DNA of 26,538 nt from Chara braunii (lineage: Eukaryota > Streptophyta > Charophyceae > Charales > Characeae). Positions within the stretch are counted from its first letter, which is position 1. Every line of letters starts with the position of its first letter. Shown in pieces: positions 19,174 to 26,526 of the stretch. The notes under the pieces are model-generated. The model did no database searches. It saw only the letters and a list, made by a program, of their open reading frames with translations, and had not been told where the DNA came from. The position numbers and the translations under genes are program-made. Where the stretch lies: the NCBI GenBank assembly GCA_003427395.1, contig BFEA01000478.1, positions 216,072-242,609 on the forward strand, written 5' to 3'.

Positions 19174-20540
19174 CTGTTTCGCCAAAAGAGAAAGGAAAAG
19201 AAAGAACCAGAACAACAACACAAAGTCAGTAATGGGAACTGAACCATCTGTGTCACTGACTCCGATGACTCGGTGCTTTATTTGCGCTGCGCACATCGTC
19301 TAATCATCATCATCGCCACCCATTTCCTATTTTTAGAAGTCTTCGTCCATATTCACACTAGCACTTTTCTAAATGTGTCTGGCTGCAATTAGGCACAGAC
19401 CTGGATGCATGTGACTGTAATCCCGTCCAGAGCGCAGCCGAAAAAGTACGAGTGCAAGTATATGCCCGTAAGGGTTAAACCAAGCCCTATCCCTGATCGC
19501 TTCCCTGGGTTGGGTCAGCCTTCAAGGGCAGAATGGTGACAAGCCTGTGGGAAAAAAAAAGAAACAAGAAAAAACTCCAAAAAACGTAACTGTGAGTAAC
19601 CAGTGATAACCACCACCACCGTCGGGTCGCCTGATCAGAATGGCAAGCAACGTTGAGAAAGTGCAATGTCATTAAAAAAAAAAAAAAAGAGAAGTGCAAT
19701 GTCAAAATACTCCATTGGCCTGAGAGAGCTTTTTTTACAAGTCCGCACAACAATGCGGAACAAATGAAATCACACGACCACAAAAATACATGAATACGCT
19801 CTACTCCAGGGCCGCAACTGAAACAGTTCTCTTGGCCAGGCAGCGAAGCTGACGAGCGGAAAAGAATAGATTTGACCCCCTTCAAGGCGCTTTAGCATAC
19901 CCACATGTTAGCCAATGCTTATGTAAATGGACTGTAGACTCTAGAGATGGATCCCTCTCCCTCCCCACCCCCCACCCCCTCCTTCCTGCCACCTCCCGCC
20001 CTCCGCTGGTTGCTCTTATCTACTGGTGGGGAGCAGCAGCTGCTAGAGAGATTGTAACAGTTCAACGTTTTCCAAACTCTTTGGCATATCCACATGTCCA
20101 GAGTCCAGACTGTATCAGGTAAAAGCGAGGCTCGGAGATATCGGTGGTTTGAAGCACCAGTACACCATAGACAGGCCCGCGGGTGTCAGCGTGGCACCCG
20201 CACCACTTCCGAGGCCGCGCATTTTTTTTTCCTCAACGGTGACCCATGCCGCACGGCCCCTCCAAGTTTTGCTTGTGGAGACAAAAACTTTCTGCAAGGC
20301 TGGGCCATGCACTGGCGGTCTAAGATGGTAGTCGAAGGCCATCTTGTCAACTGATCCCATTAATCATATGGGGCACTTTCTGCCGTCCTGCATAATTGAC
20401 TGATGGCTCAATTGATGCTCTTTTTTCTTTCTTCTTCTTCTTTTTTTTTTTTTTTTTTTTTTTGGTTCGGTGCATGGGTTGGAAAGGTTTGCAGACTTCA
20501 ACCTGGCAGGTGGATGCAGTGTACAGCCATGGTCCGTAAC
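19174..20540 (-). other. probable FBPase intron or flank, no recognised exon
   Basis: Contains A-rich runs (19552-19575, 19674-19690), a C-rich patch (19950-20010) and a T-run (20440-20464). A segment near 20143-20190 (GGTTTGAAGCACCAGTACAC) resembles the left end of MITE family 2 and is followed by the hairpin GCGGGTG...CACCCGC. No exon is seen. Confidence 0.5.
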
Positions 20541-20542
20541 GA

Positions 20543-20828
20543 CCGTCTTCGCTGGAATAGGACGCCCAGACATTATCAACGGGGGCTTAGCTCTGTTGGT
20601 AAACCCATAAACTGTGGAAATGCAGACGTGAGCTCGAATCCAGATGGAACCAGATGAACTTTGCATGCCTGAATTACCTGGGTCGGTCAGTTTCATGATG
20701 ATATCTGAAGGCTGTCGACCTTAAAAAAAAGACAAAAAAAGGATGCCCAGACGTTATTGCTGTACCTCGATTGAAAGTTCCCTGACGTGCAGGTATAATG
20801 GCCAGGCATTCTATTCGGGCGAAGATGG
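20543..20828. mobile_element. MITE family 1, copy c, interrupted by a SINE
   Basis: Left end CGTCTTCGCTGGAATAGGAC (20544-20563); right end TATAATGGCCAGGCATTCTA then TTCGGGCGAAGATGG. Removing the SINE and one target copy leaves about 105 bp, like copies a and b, and restores CATTAT next to GCTGTACCT as in copy a (CATTATACCTGTACCT). Confidence 0.85.
20578..20740 (+). mobile_element. tRNA-derived SINE with target-site duplication
   Basis: Head: TTAGCTCTGTTGGTAAAC (A box) and GTGAGCTCGAATCC (B box), with GGAAATGCAGAC between. Body: GAATTACCTGGGTCGGTCAG and TTTCATGATGATATCTGAAG; A-rich tail at 20721-20740. Flanked by GGACGCCCAGACATTAT (20560-20576) and GGATGCCCAGACGTTAT (20741-20757), a 17-bp duplication with two mismatches. 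About 163 bp long, which is textbook SINE structure. Confidence 0.92.
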
Positions 20829-20993
20829 AGGAGTGCATGGTAATTGATGTGTGAGGGACTGAGTATCATAGCAAACATGAAGTCCAACACCTTGTTGAAA
20901 CATTATTTTGAAAAAAAAAAAAAAAGGACACAAGTATATCCAAATCGTTTACAAAGAGATTTATCGGCAAGAAAATGAGTGACTATATATATA

Positions 20994-21410
20994 TTTACCG
21001 GGCAGTTCTATTTGACGATATATATCTGTTTGTGACGATACATATATATATATATATATATGCAGCGTGTCTGCAGTGTATTTTTTGGTTGTGACTCGTG
21101 GGTGTTTTGCTGGCTTGTGATGGGGTGTGAACCGACAGTTTGTAGAGTTTTCCATCTGGTGTGGGTGAGTGATAGTCTGCTTCAATTTTCTTCACACGTA
21201 CCTTAAGGGCAGCGGTTGGTGGTCCCGACCACCTCAGGGTATCAGTTGTCGGGCAGTTGTTGATGATGCTTAACCACAACTGAATGGGGTTTAGGTGGAT
21301 TATCTATCACTTACAGTGTAATCATCAGTTTGTGGGGGTTCTGCAGACTGTTGAGGGTCCAGCCTCCTGATGAGTCGGTGAAACTCTGACGAAACAGTTT
21401 CTCACAGCCC
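20994..21410 (+). mobile_element. hammerhead repeat unit A (~400 bp)
   Basis: Begins with TTTACCGGGCAGTTCT and GACGATATAT, has a (TA)n run (21042-21061), then modules TGTATTTTTTGGTTGTGACT, GAGTTTTCCATCTGGTGTGG and AGGGTATCAGTTGTCGGGCA, and ends with a complete hammerhead. All modules recur in the same order in unit B (23580-24000). No protein is encoded, so this looks like a non-autonomous element or terminal repeat. Confidence 0.75.
21345..21400 (+). ncRNA. hammerhead ribozyme, type III, complete
   Basis: Seen directly: stem III 5' strand AGACTGT (21345-21351), predicted cleavage after U21352 (GUU), stem I GAGG/CCTC (21353-21356 with 21363-21366), core CTGATGA (21367-21373), stem II GTCGG/CTCTGAC-side CTGAC (21374-21378 with 21386-21390, one G-U pair), core GAA (21391-21393), then A15.1 and CAGTTT closing stem III (7 pairs, one G-U). 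All invariant hammerhead positions are present. Self-cleavage is inferred, not shown. Confidence 0.85.
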
Positions 21411-21532
21411 CCTCAGCGGCCTATTTAATTTCATTTCACTTGGAGTCATCCATTCCATCCGGGATGGTTCTGTTTAAGTTAACGGAGGTACCACGATCGA
21501 TCACACATTGTTGCGATGTAGAAGCAATAGGA

Positions 21533-21657
21533 CTTCACCCAACACCTCCAACATCTCCAACATCTCTCGACACGAGCTGACGACAACCATGCAACACCTG
21601 TGTGAAATCTCAGTGCATCTCTTATGAGGAGTTCCTTTCATATGTCAGGGGCTGCTA
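21533..21657 (-). pseudogene. rrn18: nuclear mitochondrial fragment: small-subunit rRNA
   Basis: The minus strand reads CACAGGTGTTGCATGGTTGT then CGTCAGCTCGTGTCG and GAGATGTTGG, the universally conserved 16S region around E. coli position 1050. The upstream CCCCTGACATATGAAAG fits plant-type mitochondrial rather than plastid rRNA. In place of one GAGATGTTGGGT there are three successive versions (GAGATGTTGGA, GATGTTGGA, GGTGTTGGGT). The match stops after GAAGTCCTAT. Only about 120 nt of a ~1.9-kb gene remain. Confidence 0.88.
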
Positions 21658-21799
21658 ATCTTTGGTTATAATAAGACCTCCAAATTGCAAACCACGTAAG
21701 GCCGAAGGATTTTTATAACCTAAACCTTGGTCCTCTCACTTCAACTGATTTCATTCCTAGAACTTTGCCATAGATTCGCAACGAGGAATCTTTTTATTA

Positions 21800-21840
<41 letters not shown>

Positions 21841-22125
21841 GGCAAACCTATCTTTGGTTCTTTTAAAGAAGAAGAATAGAACGACTGGCGCCTACGAGCA
21901 CCTATGTGCAATCGAACAGATTCTCATCGAGTTGATCCTAATTGGGTGAGTTGGATGGGTTAAGCAACATTGCGCAATGGCAGTGACGTTGCCTAGGTTT
22001 TGATTGAACTGAAAGCCCATCGAAATTGGTTGTGAGCCGGACACCGTAAAAATAGGGATAAAAAACTATTTTATCTACAGAAGAGTTTATGCCCAATGGA
22101 TTATTGGGACGATATTGATGTAAAG
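21658..22125. other. AT-rich sequence, possibly more mitochondrial DNA
   Basis: Lower GC than the surroundings, a poly-T of about 35 (21803-21837), and a perfect CCCAAT-GGATT-ATTGGG hairpin (22092-22108). A + strand frame ending in YFIYRRVYAQWIIGTILM looks membrane-protein-like, but I cannot assign it. Continuation of the mitochondrial insertion is a possibility only. Confidence 0.4.
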
Positions 22126-22475
22126 CGTGTCCTCTTCTCCCTCTGTGCCTACGGTTTATCGGACCATTCTCTTTGCACGATATTTTTATACATATATCGT
22201 TTATTGTCCCGTTTCCCTCTCTGCCAATGGTTTACCGGACAGTTCTGTTAGACGATATATACCACGACTTCAACAGCACCCTACTACGGTTTTCTCCGGT
22301 CAGGTCGAGCGTAAGTGGCCGGGGCCGTCACGAAGCGGCCATGTTGTGCCTCTAGTGCCAGTGGCACGTCCGATGTGTATTTTTTTGCTGCGTCAGACCT
22401 TTCTTTGCTTCGTGAGTATTTTGCCGGCTTGTGATGGGATATGCACCAACCGTCTGTTGTCCCCCCGTTCCTGAC
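22126..22475 (+). repeat. partial hammerhead repeat units without the ribozyme
   Basis: Two successive hairpin modules (GTGCCTACGGTTTATCGGAC at about 22145; CTGCCAATGGTTTACCGGAC at about 22221) each followed by an ACGATAT motif, then a diverged piece and the module TCAGACCTTTCTTTGCTTCG...GGCTTGTGATGGG (about 22393-22440) also found in units A and B. The ribozyme core is absent. Confidence 0.7.
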
Positions 22476-22496
22476 TGCAGGCACCCTCCGCATCCG

Positions 22497-22772
22497 GACA
22501 CTAAATGTGCATTTTGCGACTGTGGGTGCTATACTGAATGAATGGTCTTCTGTGGTGAGTGTGCTTCCTTTATTTTGGCCTGCAATCGACATGCCATTTG
22601 TCGGGAGCGTATGGTGGGCATGCTCATTGGCGGTCGTCGTGGCAATTGTTGTGCTGAGAATACTCGGTTGACTCTTCCATGTGCCCATCCACCTCATGTT
22701 GTGGCCGCTAGCCCGCTCGAGCCTGTTGTTGCTCAGTATACATACAATAGTAGCACTCTATGGATCTCTACA
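22497..22772 (+). pseudogene. Cys-rich open frame with one in-frame stop
   Basis: I do not recognise this protein. A strong acceptor (TCCCCCCGTTCCTGACTGCAG region, ending 22480) precedes a frame reading KCAFCDCGCYTE, a TGA (22539-22541), then MVFCGECASFILACNRHAIC, GNCCAENT and LPCAHPPH. The CxxC, CxxxH and CAH spacing suggests a zinc-binding module, as often found in transposon proteins. It lies between the two complete hammerheads. It could be chance: the frame after the TGA has 77 codons. Confidence 0.35.
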
Positions 22773-23056
22773 TAGAAAGGACTCTACCTTCAACTTGTTT
22801 CAAGGCAACTATACTAACCGCCTGAAGTTGTTTTACATATAGTCTCTGAGGATCCTACACAGACATATGTTGGTTCACTTATCTGAAATCGTATGTTGGT
22901 TTCCTTCGGATTATGCCCATGACATTTCGGTAAGGTGGGACTTTTCTTCATTCCACACTCCGTAATTTCCCTTACTTTTCGTTCTTTGTTTGTCTTCTCT
23001 TCATCTCTCTTCGCTGTGTTTATCACCTCCCCTTTAGCGGGATGGGGGCAGATTGC
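22773..23056. other. no recognised feature
   Basis: Mixed, slightly T-rich sequence between the Cys-rich frame and MITE family 2 copy b. I see no coding, RNA or repeat structure here. Confidence 0.5.
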
Positions 23057-23213
23057 ACTTAAGCCACCAGTACCTTTCCCAGCCAAAATGCTGAGATGCG
23101 CCGGTTAACAAGGAGGCCGCACTCGGCCTCCGGCGCGGCAGCCAGATGCACCGCTGAAACTCGGTGCGCAGGGCCCGCGGCCCATAGCTGGGAAAGGTAC
23201 AGACCGTTTAAGT
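23057..23213. mobile_element. MITE family 2, copy b
   Basis: About 157 bp with ends ACTTAAGCCACCAGTACCTT then TCCCAGC, and the reverse complement of the right end ACTTAAACGGTCTGTACCTT then TCCCAGC; the inner 14 bp are perfect. A GC-rich hairpin GAGGCCG-CACT-CGGCCTC (23117-23134 region) lies inside. Confidence 0.75.
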
Positions 23214-23500
23214 TCATCAACCTGGCAAACCTTGTGCTTGAGAGGCACGATGAAGGGGGAGTTAAAAGAAGAATGAGAAAAAATGACTGGTTTCAAACTT
23301 TCAGTGTGCCCCTCATGTTTGACTTGTCTTTTAATCTTTACCGTTCGTTTTGCAAAGTGCACTCTTTTAGAGTTTTCCATCTGGTGAATATATATATATC
23401 CGACGAAACAGTTTGTCACAGCCCCTCGTTTGTTGTCCTCTTCTCTCTCTCTGCCTATGGTTTTACCGGGCAGTTCTGTTTGTGACGATATATATATATG

Positions 23501-23545
23501 GGTTCAGCCTCCTGATGAGTCGGTGAAACTCCGACGAAACAGTTT
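23501..23545 (+). ncRNA. hammerhead ribozyme, 5'-truncated
   Basis: CTGATGA (23512-23518), a perfect 5-bp stem II GTCGG/CCGAC, GAA (23536-23538) and CAGTTTG are intact. The stem III 5' strand and cleavage site are replaced by (TA)n followed by GGGTTCAGCCTC, so it cannot cleave in cis. Confidence 0.75.
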
Positions 23546-23898
23546 GTCACAGCCCCTCGTTTGTTGTCCTCTTCTCCCTCTCTGCCTACGGTTTACCNGG
23601 CAGTTCTATTTGACGATATATACAGCGGCGTGTCTGGAGTGTGTTTTTTGGCTGTGACAGACCTTTCTTTGTTTCGTGGGTGTTTTGCTTGGTTGTTGCT
23701 TGTGATGGGGTATGAACCGACAGACAGTCTGTAGAGTTTTCCATCTGGTGTGGGTGAGTGATAGTCTGCTTTGACTTTTGCCACAGGTAGCTTGAGGGCA
23801 GTGGTTGGTGCCCACCTCAGGGTATCAGTTGTCGGGCAGTCGTTGATGCTTAACCACAGCCGGGGCTAAGGTGGCAGTGTAATCAGTTAGGGGATTCT

Positions 23899-23965
23899 GC
23901 AAACTGTTGAGTGTTCAGCCTCCTCCTGATGAGTCAGTTGGTGAAACTCTGACGAAACAGTTTGC
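23899..23965 (+). ncRNA. hammerhead ribozyme, type III, complete with 9-bp stem III
   Basis: Stem III GCAAACTGT (23899-23907) pairs perfectly with ACAGTTTGC (23957-23965). The predicted cleavage is after U23908. Stem I is short (GAG 23909-23911 with CTC 23923-23925), carrying a CCT insertion relative to the 21.4 kb copy. Core CTGATGA 23926-23932; stem II GTCAG/CTGAC perfect; GAA 23954-23956. The weak stem I may reduce activity. Confidence 0.8.
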
Positions 23966-23990
23966 CACAGCCCCTCGTTTGTTGGGGGGC

Positions 23991-24333
23991 GGAACCGGCC
24001 GGGCCATGTGAGGGTCGTGTAGCGTTTTCTTTTTCACGGGCTGCTGTCGAGTATGTATGTTCAAATACAAGTACATGGCTCAGCATAGAGCAGCTCGGGA
24101 AGCCCTGTTTGACGATATATATATATATGGGAGGCCGAACCGGCCAGGCCATGTGAGGGTCGTGGAGCGTTTTCTTTTTCATGGGCCACTGTCGAGCATG
24201 TATGTTCGAATACAAGTACATGGCTCAGCATAGAGCANGCCAGGCCATGTGAGGGTCGTGGAGCGTTTTCTTTTTCATGGGCCACTGTCGAGCATGTATG
24301 TTCGAATACAAGTACATGGCTCAGCATAGAGCA
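23991..24333 (+). repeat. ~96-bp tandem repeat, three copies, with N
   Basis: A block running from GGCCATGTGAGGGTCGTG to GGCTCAGCATAGAGCA occurs at 23991-24092, 24135-24237 and 24240-24333. The first two are separated by a GACGATATATAT fragment of the hammerhead unit. The last two look identical and meet at an N (24238), suggesting a possible assembly duplication. Confidence 0.9.
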
Positions 24334-24362
24334 TCTTGGGCAACAACACTCACGGTCGGGTG

Positions 24363-24645
24363 TTAGGGCGTTTTCCACTTTAGACATGATCTGTAGTAGA
24401 TACATGCACAAAAGTGTCAGTGTATGTGTGGGTAGTTCCGAACCTTTTTTGTCGTTTTCAGTTTCCTTTCCTTTTTTTTCTTTTGAGCAGGGGCTGGCGA
24501 GCACGTATGTTTGGATGCAAGTATTAGGGCGTTTTCCACTTTAGACGTGATCTGTGGCCGATACATTCACAAAAGTGCCAGCGTGTGTGTGGTAGTTTTG
24601 GGCCTTTTTTGTCGTTTTCAGTTTCCTTTTTTTTTTCTTTCACAC
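24363..24645 (+). repeat. 161-bp tandem duplication
   Basis: TTAGGGCGTTTTCCACTTTA through TTTTTTGTCGTTTTCAGTTT occurs at 24363 and again at 24524, about 90% alike. Between them, GAGCACGTATGTTTGGATGC resembles part of the preceding 96-bp unit, so the larger repeat includes both blocks. Confidence 0.88.
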
Positions 24646-24669
24646 ATGCACATACAAAGACGACATCCA

Positions 24670-24719
24670 ATGAAGGTACAGGACGCGACACTTGACAAAA
24701 TGCGTAATTGTACCTTCAT
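24670..24719. repeat. short perfect inverted repeat
   Basis: TGAAGGTAC and GTACCTTCA flank about 31 bp. No terminator context applies in this genome; it may be a small foldback. Confidence 0.7.
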
Positions 24720-24809
24720 GGGCATGTTGCAACATTGTCACCCACCTCTCTTCATTTCAGTAGACATCCCCCTCTTTCCACCCTCCCTTTCGATCTTCTC
24801 TCTCTCTTT

Positions 24810-24810
<1 letters not shown>

Positions 24811-24866
<56 letters not shown>

Positions 24867-24871
24867 ATGTG

Positions 24872-24900
<29 letters not shown>
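24811..24900. repeat. (AC)n microsatellite, interrupted
   Basis: Two AC runs (24811-24862 and 24874-24900) separated by GAGGATGTGA. Confidence 0.95.
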
Positions 24901-24902
<2 letters not shown>

Positions 24903-24989
24903 GCTAGCACTTGGGAATAAAATGTGGTGAGAACATGAGCAAGATGAAAAGACATGTTGATGGATAAGAGAGAAAACTGCAGACCATAA

Positions 24990-25198
24990 CCAATTGGCCT
25001 AGCTTAGTTGGTACACCCTTGAGCTGTTGAAATGCAGACCTGAGTTCAAAGTTCGAACTTGACTGGAAGCAGTTCGGTAAAATACTGCAATTCCGAATTG
25101 CCTAGGGCCGGTCAGTTCGATGATGACATCTCAAGGGAGTCACCATTTTGTTTTTTGTAATAAAATTAAAAAAAAGAAGAAAAGAGGAAAACTGCTGT
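24990..25198 (+). mobile_element. tRNA-derived SINE, second copy
   Basis: Head GGCCTAGCTTAGTTGGTACA, then GAAATGCAGACCTGAGTTC and GTTCGAACTT; body GAATTGCCTAGGGCCGGTCA and GTTCGATGATGACATCTCAA aligning with the SINE at 20578; an A-rich tail follows. Flanking CTGCAGACCATAA (24977) and CTGCAGATCATAA (25199) form a 13-bp target duplication with one mismatch. Confidence 0.88.
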
Positions 25199-25211
25199 CT
25201 GCAGATCATAA

Positions 25212-26200
25212 GTGAAAGTTGCAAGAAAGCAGTGAGGAAAGAAAGTTAAAGAAACACTGGTTATAGATACTGAGAGCAAAGCGGAGTATACCCCCCCCCA
25301 GGGTTACCTAGGCGGCAGCCTCCGATGCTGACCACTGACCTGCCGCAGCAAAACAGGTGGAGCAAAGATGATTGGGGGCATGAAGTTCACAGGAGGAGCA
25401 AGAGTCACAAATGGTTAAAAGGTACCCCCATTTTTGCCTCTAGGGGAACCTTCACCGCCCTGAAAAGTGCAGTGGGGATCATGTTTTTTTGTTTTTTTTG
25501 TGCCCTGTTTTGTGCCCTGTTTTGTGCCCTGTTTTGTTTTTGGTCAAGGTCTGTATGTGCCAAGTTTGGTGTTTGTTGGGTTCCTGGAGATGGTTGTTTT
25601 GGGCAGTGCTGAAAATTGTGAAAATCGACAAATTGAAATGTTGGTGAAATTTCATGAAAGTGCACTTTTGGCTTGCTGTTTTATATGTTTTTAATTATTT
25701 TTTTCAGTTTTCTTTTTACAGCAAGTTACTAAGAAGTGCACTCTACAGATTGGTGTGAAGTATGGTTAAAATGACCCTTTGTTTTTCTTATAAATGGGGG
25801 TGAAGAATGATAGAGCATTGATTAAGTGTTCCGGTCTGATCCAACCATCATTCTGACAGACAATAAATTTCCCACCACATAATGCCTCATAACAGTTGTG
25901 GATATCATCTGGGCGCAGTTTTGTCCAGAAATTTCAAATTTCAAATTTCTGATCTGATCATTTGATGAGAATTTCACTGCGCAGTGCGCACTGAATTACC
26001 ACCAATCCGCCAATTCAATGCCATCATCAGGGTAAGAAATTACTCAGAATGCAGATGTGATTGAAATTACTGAATAGGCTAAGTACGGATACTGACTTGT
26101 TCGGGAGTGATGTCGAGCACAGAGGTGTGTTATACGTTCAGAGAAAGAATCAATCAATGCCAATGCAATGAAAAATGATCAGAGAAAGAATTCCGATATG
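25212..26200. other. mostly unique sequence, possible LTR body
   Basis: Contains a C-run (25282-25290), a 12-bp tandem (GTGCCCTGTTTT, three copies, 25500-25535), T-rich patches, a TATAAAT motif (25790) and a palindromic CTGCGCAGTGCGCACTG stretch (about 25976). No gene recognised. If the primer site at 26505 is real, part of this is the LTR, but I cannot find its left end. Confidence 0.4.
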
Positions 26201-26236
26201 GCTGAATAGACTAAGTAGGAGTTTTGTCTATTCGGC
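26201..26236. repeat. hairpin
   Basis: GCTGAATAGAC and GTCTATTCGGC form an 11-bp stem (one wobble) with a 14-nt loop. The left arm text with CTAAGTA also occurs near 26069, so it overlaps a short direct repeat. Confidence 0.65.
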
Positions 26237-26504
26237 TGCTAGTGCAGTGACAGCTGCCAAAGCTGTAGTTAGTAGTGAGTGTGTGCGTGTATTCGAGTGT
26301 TAGAGTGATGCGTGTGGGATATCCAGGGTGATCCAGTGTATGTGGACAGCGAGATGATTGGGCGCTGAAGTCGCCATAGCCAATTGAGAGTGAACTCGTA
26401 TCTGAAAGCCATACATCTGAGTTTTGAGTGGGCGCATTTCGCCAGTATGCTGTGTTGCTGTTTACATGCATGAAAAGTGTGTTTGAGAACGAGTCTGATT
26501 GCAT

Positions 26505-26526
26505 TGGTATCGGAGCTGGTACCCGC
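26505..26526 (+). mobile_element. LTR retrotransposon primer binding site (element truncated by window end)
   Basis: TGGTATCGGAGCTGGTACC closely resembles the plant LTR-element primer site complementary to initiator tRNA-Met (TGGTATCAGAGCCAGG): 11 of the first 12 bases match. It is preceded by ...TGCA and one spacer T, as expected for an LTR ending in CA at 26503. The internal coding region would start right of the window. Confidence 0.6.

Larger units (their letters stand above)
23360..24000 (+). mobile_element. tandem hammerhead repeat units, including unit B
   Basis: Order: GAGTTTTCCATCTGGTG broken by (TA)n; CGACGAAACAGTTTG (23401) plus the CACAGCCCCTCGTTTG and CTGCC...ACCGGGCAG hairpin block; (TA)n; a 5'-truncated ribozyme (23501-23545); the same block again (hairpin about 23581-23602, with an N at 23598); then all unit A modules to a complete ribozyme (23899-23965). 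The units differ by loss of segments at TA-rich junctions. Confidence 0.75.

Noticed and set aside
19200-19900. Additional FBPase exons on the minus strand
   Set aside because: I looked for plastid FBPase blocks such as RVLDI or YGGIF in the minus frames and found none.
21230-21250. GGTATCAG in units A and B (also 23818) as a possible tRNA-Met primer site
   Set aside because: Only eight bases match, and it lies inside the repeat unit, not after an LTR end. Recorded because classical retrozymes do use this primer site.
22010-22114. Small membrane-protein-like frame ending YFIYRRVYAQWIIGTILM as a mitochondrial gene end
   Set aside because: I cannot assign it to any mitochondrial gene; reported only as a possibility in the AT-rich segment.
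25943-26000. Hammerhead-like text TTTGATGAGAATTTCACTG
   Set aside because: The C of CUGAUGA is replaced, no GAA core follows at the right distance and no stems form.
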